Shown here: one piece after another, positions 42,801 through 51,448 of the stretch | Layout of the letters: the number at the start of each line of letters is the position of its first letter | How positions within the stretch are numbered: the first letter of the stretch is position 1 | Source of the DNA: Arthrobacter_N sp051262515 | GTDB taxonomy: Bacteria > Actinomycetota > Actinomycetes > Actinomycetales > Micrococcaceae | Length of the DNA: 64,000 nt | Direction: 5' to 3' | Assembly: GCF_051262515.1 (NCBI RefSeq) | Contig: NZ_JBIMER010000011.1 | Coordinates: 24,156-88,155, forward strand | Translations under genes and position numbers: made by a program | The notes under the pieces: model-generated | What the model was told of the DNA's origin: nothing | Database searches by the model: none | Seen by the model: the letters and a program-made list of their open reading frames with translations, nothing else

Positions 42801-44470
42801 GCGCCGTCCCCGCCCCGGGGACCGAGGACGACCCCCGCGACGAGATCCAGGCGCGGGTCGTCCTCGCCGTCGTCCACCACGCCCGTTACCCAGCGCAACC
42901 GCAGGCCCCGTGGGGTCGACTCCAGCGTGGCCAGGTTGTTGTCGAACCACGGCCCCTCGATCCCGGACCACGCAAACGGCGGGTCGGGGACCTTGGCGGA
43001 CTGGGCCATCAGCAGGCCAACCAGGGTGGCCGGTCCGTAGGCCATGGCCGCGGTGAAGTAGCGCAGGACGCGGGGCAGCGGATTGCGCACGGGCGAGCAG
43101 ACGGCCTGCAGGATTCGGCTGCCCGTCGACCGTTCGACCTCGGCCACGTAGGAGAAGTGCACGTCGCCGGACAGGAAGACCACGGATTCCGGCGCCGTCC
43201 CGCGGCGCCCGTCGGCGACGTCCGTCACCATGGAGGCGACCTCCTGGAAGCTGTTCTGGAAGGCCGCCCAGTGCTCCAGATCGACCGCGCGGCGCAGGCG
43301 CTCGCCGACCCACGCCGCTGCGCGTCCCCAGGCGCCGTTGGAGACGGCCTCGTCCCACGCCTCCAGGTGGTGCAGGCCCGGGGGCAGCAGGAACGGCAGC
43401 GACGTGCCGATCAACAGGTGCCGGAAGCCGCCGCGCAGTTTGCCGTCGAGCCAATCCATCTCCTGGGCATCGAGCAGGGACCGCGCCCCGGGTTCCAGTT
43501 CGCGCGAGGCGCGCGAATCGACCATGACCAGGCGGATGTCGCCGAAGTCGCGGCAAAAGCTCCAGCGGTAGGACGCCGGCTGGCCGTCGACCCGTTCGGC
43601 GAACGCGTCCAGGACGGCCCCGACGTCGACCTCGTCCGGTCCGTCGTGGGCGACGATGGCGCGCCACACCTCGTCCCGCGCGCGTTCGGCGGGGGAGAGG
43701 TTGCCGAGGTGCTGGTAGACCCAATAGGACGCGAGGCCGGAGACGATGCGGCCGTGCCACCAGGACGTCTTCGCCATGGCCCGTTTCCAGGAGAGCGAGG
43801 CGTTCCAGTCGTCGCGGATGTCATGGTCGTCGAAGATCATGGCCGTCGGGATGGTGGAGAACAGCCAGCGGTTGGCGGGATCGGACCACGCCAACTGGTA
43901 GAGGTGCGCGTACTCCTCGTAGTCCTTCAACTCCGGTCCGGGCGCCTTCCGGATGTCGCGCCGGGCCCGGATGAAGTCCCGCATCTCGGCGCTGGTCGAG
44001 TCGGCGTAGACCTGGTCGCCGAGCAGCAGGGCCAGGTCGGGGCGCGTCCCCGCCTCGGCCCGGGCCAGCGAAAGGGCATAGGCGCGCATGGCGTCGACTC
44101 CGTGGGTCCGATTGCCGCGCTTGTCGTGAGGGACGCTGGTGCGGCAGGAACCGAACGTCAGCCGCAGGGGACGCCCCGGCTCGAGTGTGGCGATGACGGG
44201 CGGTGGGAATCCGTCGTCGTCCGGCCACGCCTTTGCGCCGTCGACCAGCACCTCGTACGGCCGCTCCGTGCCCGGCTCCAGACCGTGGGCCTCGACCAGC
44301 GCGTAGTGGTGGCCGTGGACGCCGAACGTCCGGGCCGCCCACTCGTTCCCGCCGGCGCGCACCGCGACGGTGCCCGCCTCCCGGGTCTCGACCCAGATGC
44401 TGGCCGTGGTGGTGTCCACGTGGCGGAGCATGGGCCCGAGCACCAGCGGGCCGGTGGGGTGCTTGGCCAT
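42797..44470 (-). CDS. PhoD-like alkaline phosphatase/phosphodiesterase
   Basis: 557 residues with the metal-site segments of the PhoD superfamily: LTFGSCRTSVPHD, LLLGDQVYAD, IFDDHDIRDDWNAS and VVFLSGDVHFSYVAEVE. An N-terminal Fn3-like domain (~residues 10-95) precedes the catalytic part. Unlike secreted PhoD it shows no Tat signal and starts MAKHPTGPLVLGP, so it is predicted to be cytoplasmic. ATG at 44470 was preferred; the long upstream frame covers the divergent PLDc_N gene and is a shadow. Confidence 0.88.
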   Translation of the reverse strand: MAKHPTGPLVLGPMLRHVDTTTASIWVETREAGTVAVRAGGNEWAARTFGVHGHHYALVEAHGLEPGTERPYEVLVDGAKAWPDDDGFPPPVIATLEPGRPLRLTFGSCRTSVPHDKRGNRTHGVDAMRAYALSLARAEAGTRPDLALLLGDQVYADSTSAEMRDFIRARRDIRKAPGPELKDYEEYAHLYQLAWSDPANRWLFSTIPTAMIFDDHDIRDDWNASLSWKRAMAKTSWWHGRIVSGLASYWVYQHLGNLSPAERARDEVWRAIVAHDGPDEVDVGAVLDAFAERVDGQPASYRWSFCRDFGDIRLVMVDSRASRELEPGARSLLDAQEMDWLDGKLRGGFRHLLIGTSLPFLLPPGLHHLEAWDEAVSNGAWGRAAAWVGERLRRAVDLEHWAAFQNSFQEVASMVTDVADGRRGTAPESVVFLSGDVHFSYVAEVERSTGSRILQAVCSPVRNPLPRVLRYFTAAMAYGPATLVGLLMAQSAKVPDPPFAWSGIEGPWFDNNLATLESTPRGLRLRWVTGVVDDGEDDPRLDLVAGVVLGPRGGDGA

Positions 44471-44614
44471 CTCGTGCGGTCCTTTCCCTGGGGTGCCGTG
44501 TACGTGCGTCCAGCGTCCCGCATTTGGGCTCCGTCCGGTACCCCGCACGGCCGAATCGGTGGATACTGGATCAATAGTCAGCTCAAGAGTCACCGACAAC
44601 CAGGGGAAACGGGA

Positions 44615-44839
44615 ATGGCCAAAAAGGCAAAGAAGAAGTGGTCCGAAATCAGCACCCCGGACAAGATCCGGTTGGTGGTCGCGGGAGTCATCCAGGTGTC
44701 GCTGCAGGCACTGGCGATCCGTGATCTGGTCCGCCGTCCGGCGGATCGCGTGAACGGTCCGAAGCTCGCGTGGGTCGCGGCCTCGTTCGTCAACACGCTG
44801 GGCCCAGCAGCGTACTTCATTTTCGGGCGGAAGCACTAG
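44615..44839 (+). CDS. Small PLDc_N-domain membrane protein
   Basis: A 74-residue protein with a Lys-rich start (MAKKAKKKW) and two hydrophobic helices (~20-38 and 50-68). This is the PLDc_N module otherwise found at the N-terminus of cardiolipin synthases (ALAIRDLVRRP; LGPAAYFIFGRK). No phospholipase domain is attached, which is usual for this small family. GGGGAAACGGGA precedes the ATG. The next gene starts 50 bp downstream. Confidence 0.78.
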   Translation: MAKKAKKKWSEISTPDKIRLVVAGVIQVSLQALAIRDLVRRPADRVNGPKLAWVAASFVNTLGPAAYFIFGRKH

Positions 44840-44889
44840 GCATTTTCGGACGCCGCGGTTCCGGGCGACGGCACGAGGGAAGGGTACCG

Positions 44890-46089
44890 ATGGAAACCAC
44901 TACCGAATACCACCGCATCGTGATCCTCGGCGGGGGGAACGCCGGCATCTCGCTGGCGGCGCGGCTGGGACGCTACGGGGTCGGTGGCATCGCGGTCGTC
45001 GAACCCAAGGCGGTGCACCACTTCCAGCCCCTGTTCTCCCACATCGGGGCCGGCGCCGCCCAGATGCGCGAGGCCGTCCGCCCGCAGGAGGATGTGATGC
45101 CGCGGGACGTGGCCTGGATCCGGGGCGAGGCGGCCGGCGTCGTACCCGGTGAGAACACGGTGCGGCTGGCCGACGGCCGGCTGGTGCGCTACGGGCACCT
45201 GGTCGTGTGCCCGGGCCTGCAGCTGGACTGGGACGACGTCCCCGGGCTGAGGGACGCCATGGGCGATCCGCGCGGAACGTCCAACTACGACGCCGGACTG
45301 GTGCCCAAGACGTGGGAACTCGTCCGCGGGCTCCGCTCCGGCACGGCGGTGTTCACGCAGCCCCCCGGCGCGGCGAAGTGCTCCGGGGCCGCGCAGAAGA
45401 TCGCCTACATGGCGTGCGACTACTGGCGTGCCGCCGGGGTGTTGCAGGACATCGCCGTCGTGCTGGTGGTGCCGACGCCCACAGTGTTCGGCATGCCGGA
45501 CGTGGACCGGGAGCTGGAGCGCAAGATCGCCGAATACGGCATCACGCTGCGCACCGACACCGCTCTGGCCACCGTGGATGCGAGCGCGGGGACCGTGGTG
45601 CTGGACGGCCCGCGCGGGCGGGAGGAGATCGCGTACGACATGCTTCACGCGGTCCCGCCGCAATCGGCGCCGGACTGGCTGAAGTCCAGCGAACTGCCCG
45701 CGGCCGGCGACGACGGCGGCTTCGTGGAGGTGGACGCGCAGACCCTGCGGCACCCGCGCTTCCCCAACGTGTGGTCTCTCGGCGACGCGGCCGGGACGCC
45801 GAACTCGAAGTCGGGCGGGGCGTTGCGCAAGCAGGTGAAGGTGCTGGCCAAGAACCTGAAGTCGGTACTGGACGGCGGAGGCCCGACCCGCCGCTATGAC
45901 GGGTACTCGGTGTGCCCGTTCACGCTCAGCCGCGGGACGGCGTTCTTCGCGGAGTTCGGCGCGGACTACCGGCCCATGCCCAGCATCCCGCTGCTGCGGA
46001 TGGCGAAGGAGCGGCGCTGGCAGTGGATCATGGACCGCCATGTCTTCCCGAAGATCTACTGGCACCTCATCCTCAAGGGCCGGGCGTAG
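44890..46089 (+). CDS. Sulfide:quinone oxidoreductase-like flavoprotein
   Basis: A 399-residue FAD protein. The dinucleotide motif is RIVILGGGNAGISLAARLG (residues ~9-27). The second FAD part is PNVWSLGDAAGTPNSKSGG. The two redox cysteines expected for sulfide:quinone oxidoreductases are in PPGAAKCSGAAQK and GYSVCPFTLS. The amphipathic C-terminal region (WQWIMDRHVFPKIYW) could dip into the membrane near the quinone. Probable role: sulfide oxidation or detoxification to polysulfide at the cytoplasmic membrane. Confidence 0.85.
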   Translation: METTTEYHRIVILGGGNAGISLAARLGRYGVGGIAVVEPKAVHHFQPLFSHIGAGAAQMREAVRPQEDVMPRDVAWIRGEAAGVVPGENTVRLADGRLVRYGHLVVCPGLQLDWDDVPGLRDAMGDPRGTSNYDAGLVPKTWELVRGLRSGTAVFTQPPGAAKCSGAAQKIAYMACDYWRAAGVLQDIAVVLVVPTPTVFGMPDVDRELERKIAEYGITLRTDTALATVDASAGTVVLDGPRGREEIAYDMLHAVPPQSAPDWLKSSELPAAGDDGGFVEVDAQTLRHPRFPNVWSLGDAAGTPNSKSGGALRKQVKVLAKNLKSVLDGGGPTRRYDGYSVCPFTLSRGTAFFAEFGADYRPMPSIPLLRMAKERRWQWIMDRHVFPKIYWHLILKGRA

Positions 46090-46094
46090 CCGGG

Positions 46095-47609
46095 TCAGGG
46101 CCTCGGAGCCGCGCCGCCGAACGGCTCCAGGTCGCGGGTCGCCGGTCCCTCGAGCAGCTCGCCGGTGTGCGAGAAGCGCGACCCGTGCAGCGGACAGTCC
46201 CAGGACATCTCGGCGGAGTTCCACGTCACGATTCCGCCCAGATGGGTGCACACGGCGGATAGCCGGCACGTGGCGCCGCCGACCGTTGAGGCGGCGACCG
46301 GTTTGAGCCCGTGGTGGCCGACCACGCCTTCGCCCTCGGGGACGGCGTCGGTGCCGCGCGAGACGGAACCGCTGCCGGCCTTGAGCCACCCGCCGGCCAG
46401 ATGTCCGGCCACTCCCGCGTTCATCCGGACTCCCTCGGCCAGATCGGCCGGGCCGGTGACGCGGTGGTGGAGCGATTCGGCCCAGGGAGCGTGCCCGCCC
46501 AGGATGTCGGCGCTGAGCGTGAGGGCGGCGGCGACGGAGTTGGCGAGTCCCCACTTGTTGTACCCGGTGGCCACGTGGATCTTTCCGCCGCCGCGGGGCA
46601 GCCGCCCGACGAACGGAACCCTGTTGGCGCTGCGGTAGTCCTGGGCCGACCAGCGGTGTGTGCGTTCCGCCCCGGGGAAGTGGCGCGCGGTCCACTCGTC
46701 GATGTCCGCCACCAGGCGGGCGGTGTCCGCCTCGCGCCCGACGGGGTGGCCGTTGCCGCCCACCACGAGCAGTTCCTCGCCGCCGACGATTGCCGTGCGC
46801 AGCGAGCGCCCCGGGTCGTCCACGGACAGGTACATGCCGGACGGGATGCTCGACGGCGCCCCGGGGACCCGGTAGGACGCCGCGTAGGAGCGCGACGCCT
46901 CGAGTTTGGCGAAGTACAGCCCGCGGTCCAGGATCGGGGTGCCCGTGGCGAGGACCACGTGGTTGGCGTGGACGGTTCCGCGCGTCGTGACGACGGCGGC
47001 GGGGTCGCCGGCCTTGACGTCGTGCACGCGGACGCCTTCCACGATGCGCACTCCGCGGGACCGCAGGTCGGCGGCGAGCGTGTCCAGGACGTCCACCGGA
47101 TGGATCTGCGCCTGGTTCGCGAGCAGAAGGGCGGCGTGCGTCGGGAACGGCAGGGCGACGTCGTGCGTCAGGATCACGTCGAGGCCAGCCTCCTGGCACG
47201 CCCGGAGTTCCTTGTCCAGGGTGTCCGCGGAGGACGCCGAATGCGCGTAGGTGTAGGCGTCCCGGCGCTGGACGGGCACCCGGTGCTCCTCGAGGTAGCG
47301 CAGCAGCCAGGCCTGGCCCTCGTGGTTGGCCTCGACGTAGGCGCGCGCGACCTTGGCCGAAAAGTGTTTGCGGATGCCGGACAGCACGGTTCCCTGAAGC
47401 AGCGACAGTTTGCCCGTGGTGTTGCCGGTGGCCACGGCGCCGATGGTGCGGGCCTCCAGGACGGCGACGCCGAGCCCCGCCCGGGCCAGCAGCAGCGCCG
47501 TCGTGAGCCCGGTCAGGCCGGCGCCGACCACGACCGCGTCGTACCGGGCCTCCGGCTCGAACGCGTCCGTGGTGGGCGGTGCTTTCCTGTCGAGCCAAAG
47601 GGAGGTCAT
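46095..47609 (-). CDS. FAD-dependent oxidoreductase with C-terminal Rieske domain
   Basis: 504 residues. The DAO-type FAD domain (residues ~23-385) has the N-terminal motif DAVVVGAGLTGLTTALLLAR and IHVATGYNKWGLANS near its end. A Rieske [2Fe-2S] domain (~415-495) has SAVCTHLGGI and WDCPLHGSRF. This two-domain family occurs in many bacteria (e.g. Bacillus YhfW) but lacks a settled substrate. ATG at 47609 with GGAG upstream was chosen over the longer frame. It is convergent with the SQR-like gene with 5 bp between stops. Confidence 0.86.
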   Translation of the reverse strand: MTSLWLDRKAPPTTDAFEPEARYDAVVVGAGLTGLTTALLLARAGLGVAVLEARTIGAVATGNTTGKLSLLQGTVLSGIRKHFSAKVARAYVEANHEGQAWLLRYLEEHRVPVQRRDAYTYAHSASSADTLDKELRACQEAGLDVILTHDVALPFPTHAALLLANQAQIHPVDVLDTLAADLRSRGVRIVEGVRVHDVKAGDPAAVVTTRGTVHANHVVLATGTPILDRGLYFAKLEASRSYAASYRVPGAPSSIPSGMYLSVDDPGRSLRTAIVGGEELLVVGGNGHPVGREADTARLVADIDEWTARHFPGAERTHRWSAQDYRSANRVPFVGRLPRGGGKIHVATGYNKWGLANSVAAALTLSADILGGHAPWAESLHHRVTGPADLAEGVRMNAGVAGHLAGGWLKAGSGSVSRGTDAVPEGEGVVGHHGLKPVAASTVGGATCRLSAVCTHLGGIVTWNSAEMSWDCPLHGSRFSHTGELLEGPATRDLEPFGGAAPRP

Positions 47610-47779
47610 GGCGGGCTCCAATCCGTGCCTAGGTGTCACCGCGTCGGTGGGCGCGAGCCTACTCCGGGGCCGGGCCTTCGGCCAGAGTTGGCCCGGGCGT
47701 TGCATGGCCGCATCCTTGGGTTCACGTGCCGTGCCGAGAATCGATGGGACCAGCGAGGCCGGCACGAATGGAGACACCC

Positions 47780-48727
47780 GTGAGCAACGTCCTGAACCAC
47801 CCCATCTCGCGGCGCCGAGCCGTTGCCGGGATCGGCGCACTGGCGGCGACCGCCGTCGTCGGAGCCGGCGCCACGCCCGCGGCCGCCGCGGCCGAATGGG
47901 GCGGCAGCGCGCCGCTGATCGGCCCCGCCGGAGGAGAGATGCTGCACGTCATGAGCTTCAACATCCGCTACGACCGTGCCGGCACCGCACCCGGTCAGCC
48001 GGACTATTGGCCGGAGCGGGCCCCGCTGGTCGAGCAGCTGCTACGCGTCGAACAGCCCACCATCCTGGGGGTGCAGGAGGCGGAGTTCACCCAGTTGGCG
48101 GCGGTCGAGGCGGGACTGCCGGCGGGCTACCGTTCCATCGGCTACGGGCGGGAGGGCGGAAACCGTGGAGAGTATTCGGCCATCTACTTCAATGCGCAGC
48201 GCTTGGCACTGTTGGAATGGGACCAGTTCTGGCTCTCCGACACCCCGGACGTCATCGGCTCGGTGACCTGGGGCAACAGCGTGACCCGCGTGGTGGTGTG
48301 GGGCCGGTTCCGGGACAAGAACACCGGACGCGAGCTGGTGGCCGTCAACACGCATTTCGACCACCAGTCGGACACCGCCCGGGCGAACGGCGCGAAGGCG
48401 ATCGTGGAGGTCGCCGAGCGATTCCCCGCCGTGCCGATGCTGGTCACCGGGGACTTCAACGCGGTCGCGGGCGATTCGGCCGCCTATGCGACGCTCGTGG
48501 ACTCCGGCGTTTTCGCCGACTCGTGGCTGGCCTCGGAGAAGCGGGTCAGCGGAGAGTGGGGAACGTTCCCGAACTACGCGGAACCGACGGCGGGGGGCAC
48601 GCGGATCGACTGGCTGCTCGCCACTCCGGGCAACGTCCGGGTGCACAGCGCGGCGATCAGCACCTGGACCAAGGGCGGACGCTGGCCGTCGGACCACACG
48701 CCGATCCAGGCGCTGGTTTCGCTGTAA
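47780..48727 (+). CDS. Tat-exported endonuclease/exonuclease/phosphatase family protein
   Basis: About 315 residues. The N-terminus has a Tat motif SRRRAVAGIG followed by a hydrophobic stretch and an Ala-rich cleavage zone. The mature part is an EEP fold: VMSFNIRYD (metal Asn), GVQEAEF (Glu), VNTHFDHQS, VTGDFNAVAGD and the final SDHTPIQALV (catalytic His). Substrates of secreted members include nucleic acids, phosphoinositides and sphingomyelin. GTG at 47780 has GGAG 7 nt upstream; ATG at 47768 is an alternative. Confidence 0.85.
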   Translation: MSNVLNHPISRRRAVAGIGALAATAVVGAGATPAAAAAEWGGSAPLIGPAGGEMLHVMSFNIRYDRAGTAPGQPDYWPERAPLVEQLLRVEQPTILGVQEAEFTQLAAVEAGLPAGYRSIGYGREGGNRGEYSAIYFNAQRLALLEWDQFWLSDTPDVIGSVTWGNSVTRVVVWGRFRDKNTGRELVAVNTHFDHQSDTARANGAKAIVEVAERFPAVPMLVTGDFNAVAGDSAAYATLVDSGVFADSWLASEKRVSGEWGTFPNYAEPTAGGTRIDWLLATPGNVRVHSAAISTWTKGGRWPSDHTPIQALVSL

Positions 48728-48779
48728 CGCCGGCCCCGCCGGGGCGCGCCGGCGGCGGGAGCCGACGCGGTGGCGGTCT

Positions 48780-49148
48780 GGACACCGGCAGCCGCTCCTC
48801 GCGGAGCTCCTCGTTGCGCGGGACGCGGCGCAGCCAGAAGAGGGACGCAGCGGCAAACCAACACAGGACCGCGGCCAGCGTCCACGCCGACGCATGGCTG
48901 TCGGTCATGAGGACCGTCAGGCCGCTGCCGACCGCCGTGAGCGCCAGGCCGGCCAGGACCACCCGCTTGATGCCGGCGCGCTCCATGAGTGCGGCCGCGA
49001 ACGGAGCCGTCAGGCCGTAGACCACCAGATTCGGCGTCACGGCCAGGCTGGTGGCCGAATGAGTCCATCCGAACTCGGACTCTAACGGCTCGAACAGGGC
49101 GCCGGTGGTGGACCGGAATCCCGCGCCGGCAACGAGCGCGAGCAGCAT
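48780..49148 (-). pseudogene. Internally deleted MFS transporter
   Basis: The minus-strand frame gives the first ~100 residues of a major facilitator (GALFEPLESEFGW; NLVVYGLTAPFAAALMERAG, helices 1-4). It then runs directly into what looks like an MFS C-terminus (FAAASLFWLRRVPRNEELRE). About 280 residues expected in between are absent. The frame then continues without a natural stop into the antisense of the neighbouring gene. An in-frame upstream extension lacks a clear start. No IS is visible at the junction. Confidence 0.6.
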
Positions 49149-49367
49149 GAGCGCGGCGACGGTCCAGGCCGGATGGATCCGGCGTCGCGTGGTTTTCGCC
49201 CGTCGATCGTATGCCGCGGGCCGCCCACAGAGAGATTTGCGGCTTTTCAGTCCACTTCGTTGACATATAACGACTTGGTGACATTATTTAGGCGCCGGGA
49301 CGCCTCGGGTTTACACTGTAAGGGATATGCGGTTAGACCAACGGGGAACGAAGGATGTGACGCGTCA

Positions 49368-50300
49368 ATGCCTGAGGGAGACGTTGTTTACCAGGCGGCC
49401 CGCCGACTCGACGCGGCGTTGGCGGGACGGATCATAGAGACCAACAAGTTTAGGCTCCCGGGATACGGGACGCTCGACCTGACGGGTTGCCGGGTGAATT
49501 CGGCGGTGTCCCGCGGAAAACACCTGCTGATCCGCGTGGCCGATGTCAGCATCCACACCCACATGGCCGTCATGGGACGGTGGGACGTCTACGCGACCGG
49601 CGAGCGTTCGCGCACCCCCGCCGTGAAGGCGTCCGTCGTCCTGAGGAACGACGCTTTTCAAGCCGTCGGATTCGACCTCGAGTACATGCGCGTCATCCGG
49701 ACCAGCGACGAGCCGCAGGCCGTGGGCCACTTGGGTCCGGATCCGCTGGGCCACTCCTGGGACCCGGCCGAGGCCGAGCGCCGACTGGCGTCGAATCCCG
49801 AGCGCCCGATCGGACTGGCGCTGTTGGACCAGCGGCTGATCGCCGGGCTCGGAAAGGTCTACCGCTCGGAGATCCTGTTCCTCGCGTGCACCAACCCCCG
49901 CACGCCCGTGGGCGAGGTCGAGGACCTCGCGCGGATCGTGGACCTCGCGCACAAGCTGATGGAAGCCAACAAGGACCGGCCGATGCGCAGCACGACGCCG
50001 GCCACGCTCGATTCGCCCTATTCCGTGTTCGCCCGCGGCGGGGAGCCGTGCCTGCGCTGTTCGGATCCGGTGGTCCACGAGCGTTTCGGTCCGGACTCGC
50101 CGCTCGGCAAGCCCGTCGCCGCGGTGAACCGGGGGCGCGCGGGGGGCGCGAGTCGAGCCGCGGTCTTCGACGAGAACCGCGACCTCGCCGGCAGGGACCT
50201 CTTCTGGTGCCCGCAGTGCCAACCGCTTCCCGGCCAGGGCGCGGTTCCTGAGCCCGGACGCGCCGCGGACCTCGGGAGCGCGGGCAGCCTCCCCGGGTAG
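49368..50300 (+). CDS. Fpg/Nei family DNA glycosylase with enlarged zinc finger
   Basis: 310 residues. It begins MPEGD, giving the catalytic Pro2 and Glu3; a Lys is in SRGKHLLIRV, and the H2TH domain has LLDQRLIAGLGKVYRSEIL. It excises oxidised bases. The zinc finger cysteines are EPCLRCSDP and FWCPQCQP, but about 50 residues separate the pairs, compared with roughly 16-20 in typical members. The insert is Gly/Arg-rich. Closest to actinobacterial Nei2/endonuclease VIII by general pattern. Confidence 0.88.
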   Translation: MPEGDVVYQAARRLDAALAGRIIETNKFRLPGYGTLDLTGCRVNSAVSRGKHLLIRVADVSIHTHMAVMGRWDVYATGERSRTPAVKASVVLRNDAFQAVGFDLEYMRVIRTSDEPQAVGHLGPDPLGHSWDPAEAERRLASNPERPIGLALLDQRLIAGLGKVYRSEILFLACTNPRTPVGEVEDLARIVDLAHKLMEANKDRPMRSTTPATLDSPYSVFARGGEPCLRCSDPVVHERFGPDSPLGKPVAAVNRGRAGGASRAAVFDENRDLAGRDLFWCPQCQPLPGQGAVPEPGRAADLGSAGSLPG

Positions 50301-50391
50301 CGCTCCGCCGCCGCGCAACCCCGGCGTCGATCCGCTCCTGTATATTGGGGCGCGTGTGTTGCCCATCACACGGCGCGCGGGGAGGCCGGCG

Positions 50392-51336
50392 ATGTACCAG
50401 GTGCAGGAAGCGGACGGCTTCACCCAGTGGCGCCGCCTTATCTCGACCTCTTTTGTGCCCTTGGGTGCCGAGCCGTTGCGCGGCCGCTCGGCGTCCGGCG
50501 CCTTCCGAGGACGGGTCGGCGGGCGGCACCTGAACGACGTCGGCATGATGCAGGTCAGCGCGTCCGGACACACCGTCCGGCGCACCCCGGAACTGATCGC
50601 GGCCGGGGGCGAGGGCAACTACAAGCTCAGCCTCCAGCTGGACGGACGGGGAATGCTGCTGCAGGACGGCCGCGAGACCGTGATGCAGCCGGGCGACCTG
50701 GCCATCTACGACACCCAGCGCCCCTACACGCTCTCCTTCGACGGCGACTTCCGCACGCTGGTGCTGATGTTTCCCCAGCACCTGCTCGGGCTGTCCCCGG
50801 AGGACGTCGCCGAACTCACCGCGGTCAGCATGGGCCGGGGACAGGCACTCGGGGAGGCGGTCTCGCCCTTCCTCGCGCAGATTGGCGAAATGCTGCCGAC
50901 GCTCCAGGGCCCGATCGGCTACCGCTTGGCCATGAACGTGGTGGACCTGCTGTCCACCCTGCTCGCCAACGAGGTCTACGCCAAGCCGGACCAGGCGGCC
51001 GACGGGCACGCGCGCCTGCTCCGCCGCGTGCAGCACCACATCGAGGCGCATCTCGCGGATCCACGCCTGGGGCCACAGGAGATCGCCGCCGCCCACTTCA
51101 TCTCCACCCGCACCCTGCACCAGCTCTTCGCCGACGCCGGGCACACCGTGGGCGCATGGGTCCGCGAACGCCGGCTGGAGCGGTGCCGCCGCGACCTCTT
51201 GGACCCGCTGCACGCCCACGTGCCGGTGGGGGCCATCGGCGCCCGGTGGGGCCTGGTTGACGCCGCCCACTTCAGCCGCGCGTTCCGCGCGGCATTCGGC
51301 GCATCGCCGTCGCAGTACCGGCGAACCCCGCGCTAG
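50392..51336 (+). CDS. AraC-family transcriptional regulator
   Basis: 314 residues. The N-terminal half is an AraC_binding_2 cupin-like sensor (DVGMMQVSASGHTVRR; VMQPGDLAIYDTQRPYTLS). The C-terminal ~100 residues hold two helix-turn-helix motifs (IAAAHFISTRTLHQLFADAG; WGLVDAAHFSRAFRAAFG) ending SPSQYRRT. ATG at 50392 follows GGGGAGG. It lies 112 bp upstream of an aldehyde dehydrogenase and a GMC oxidoreductase on the same strand and is their likely regulator. Confidence 0.9.
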   Translation: MYQVQEADGFTQWRRLISTSFVPLGAEPLRGRSASGAFRGRVGGRHLNDVGMMQVSASGHTVRRTPELIAAGGEGNYKLSLQLDGRGMLLQDGRETVMQPGDLAIYDTQRPYTLSFDGDFRTLVLMFPQHLLGLSPEDVAELTAVSMGRGQALGEAVSPFLAQIGEMLPTLQGPIGYRLAMNVVDLLSTLLANEVYAKPDQAADGHARLLRRVQHHIEAHLADPRLGPQEIAAAHFISTRTLHQLFADAGHTVGAWVRERRLERCRRDLLDPLHAHVPVGAIGARWGLVDAAHFSRAFRAAFGASPSQYRRTPR

Positions 51337-51448
51337 GGGACAAGAAGCCCGCCGGGAAAGACAAGACCGCCCCATGTGTCCTGGGACACAGTGGAAGGGA
51401 GTCGTCAACCCGCCGCGGCCCCGCCCGGCCCATCCCCAGGAGACACCG

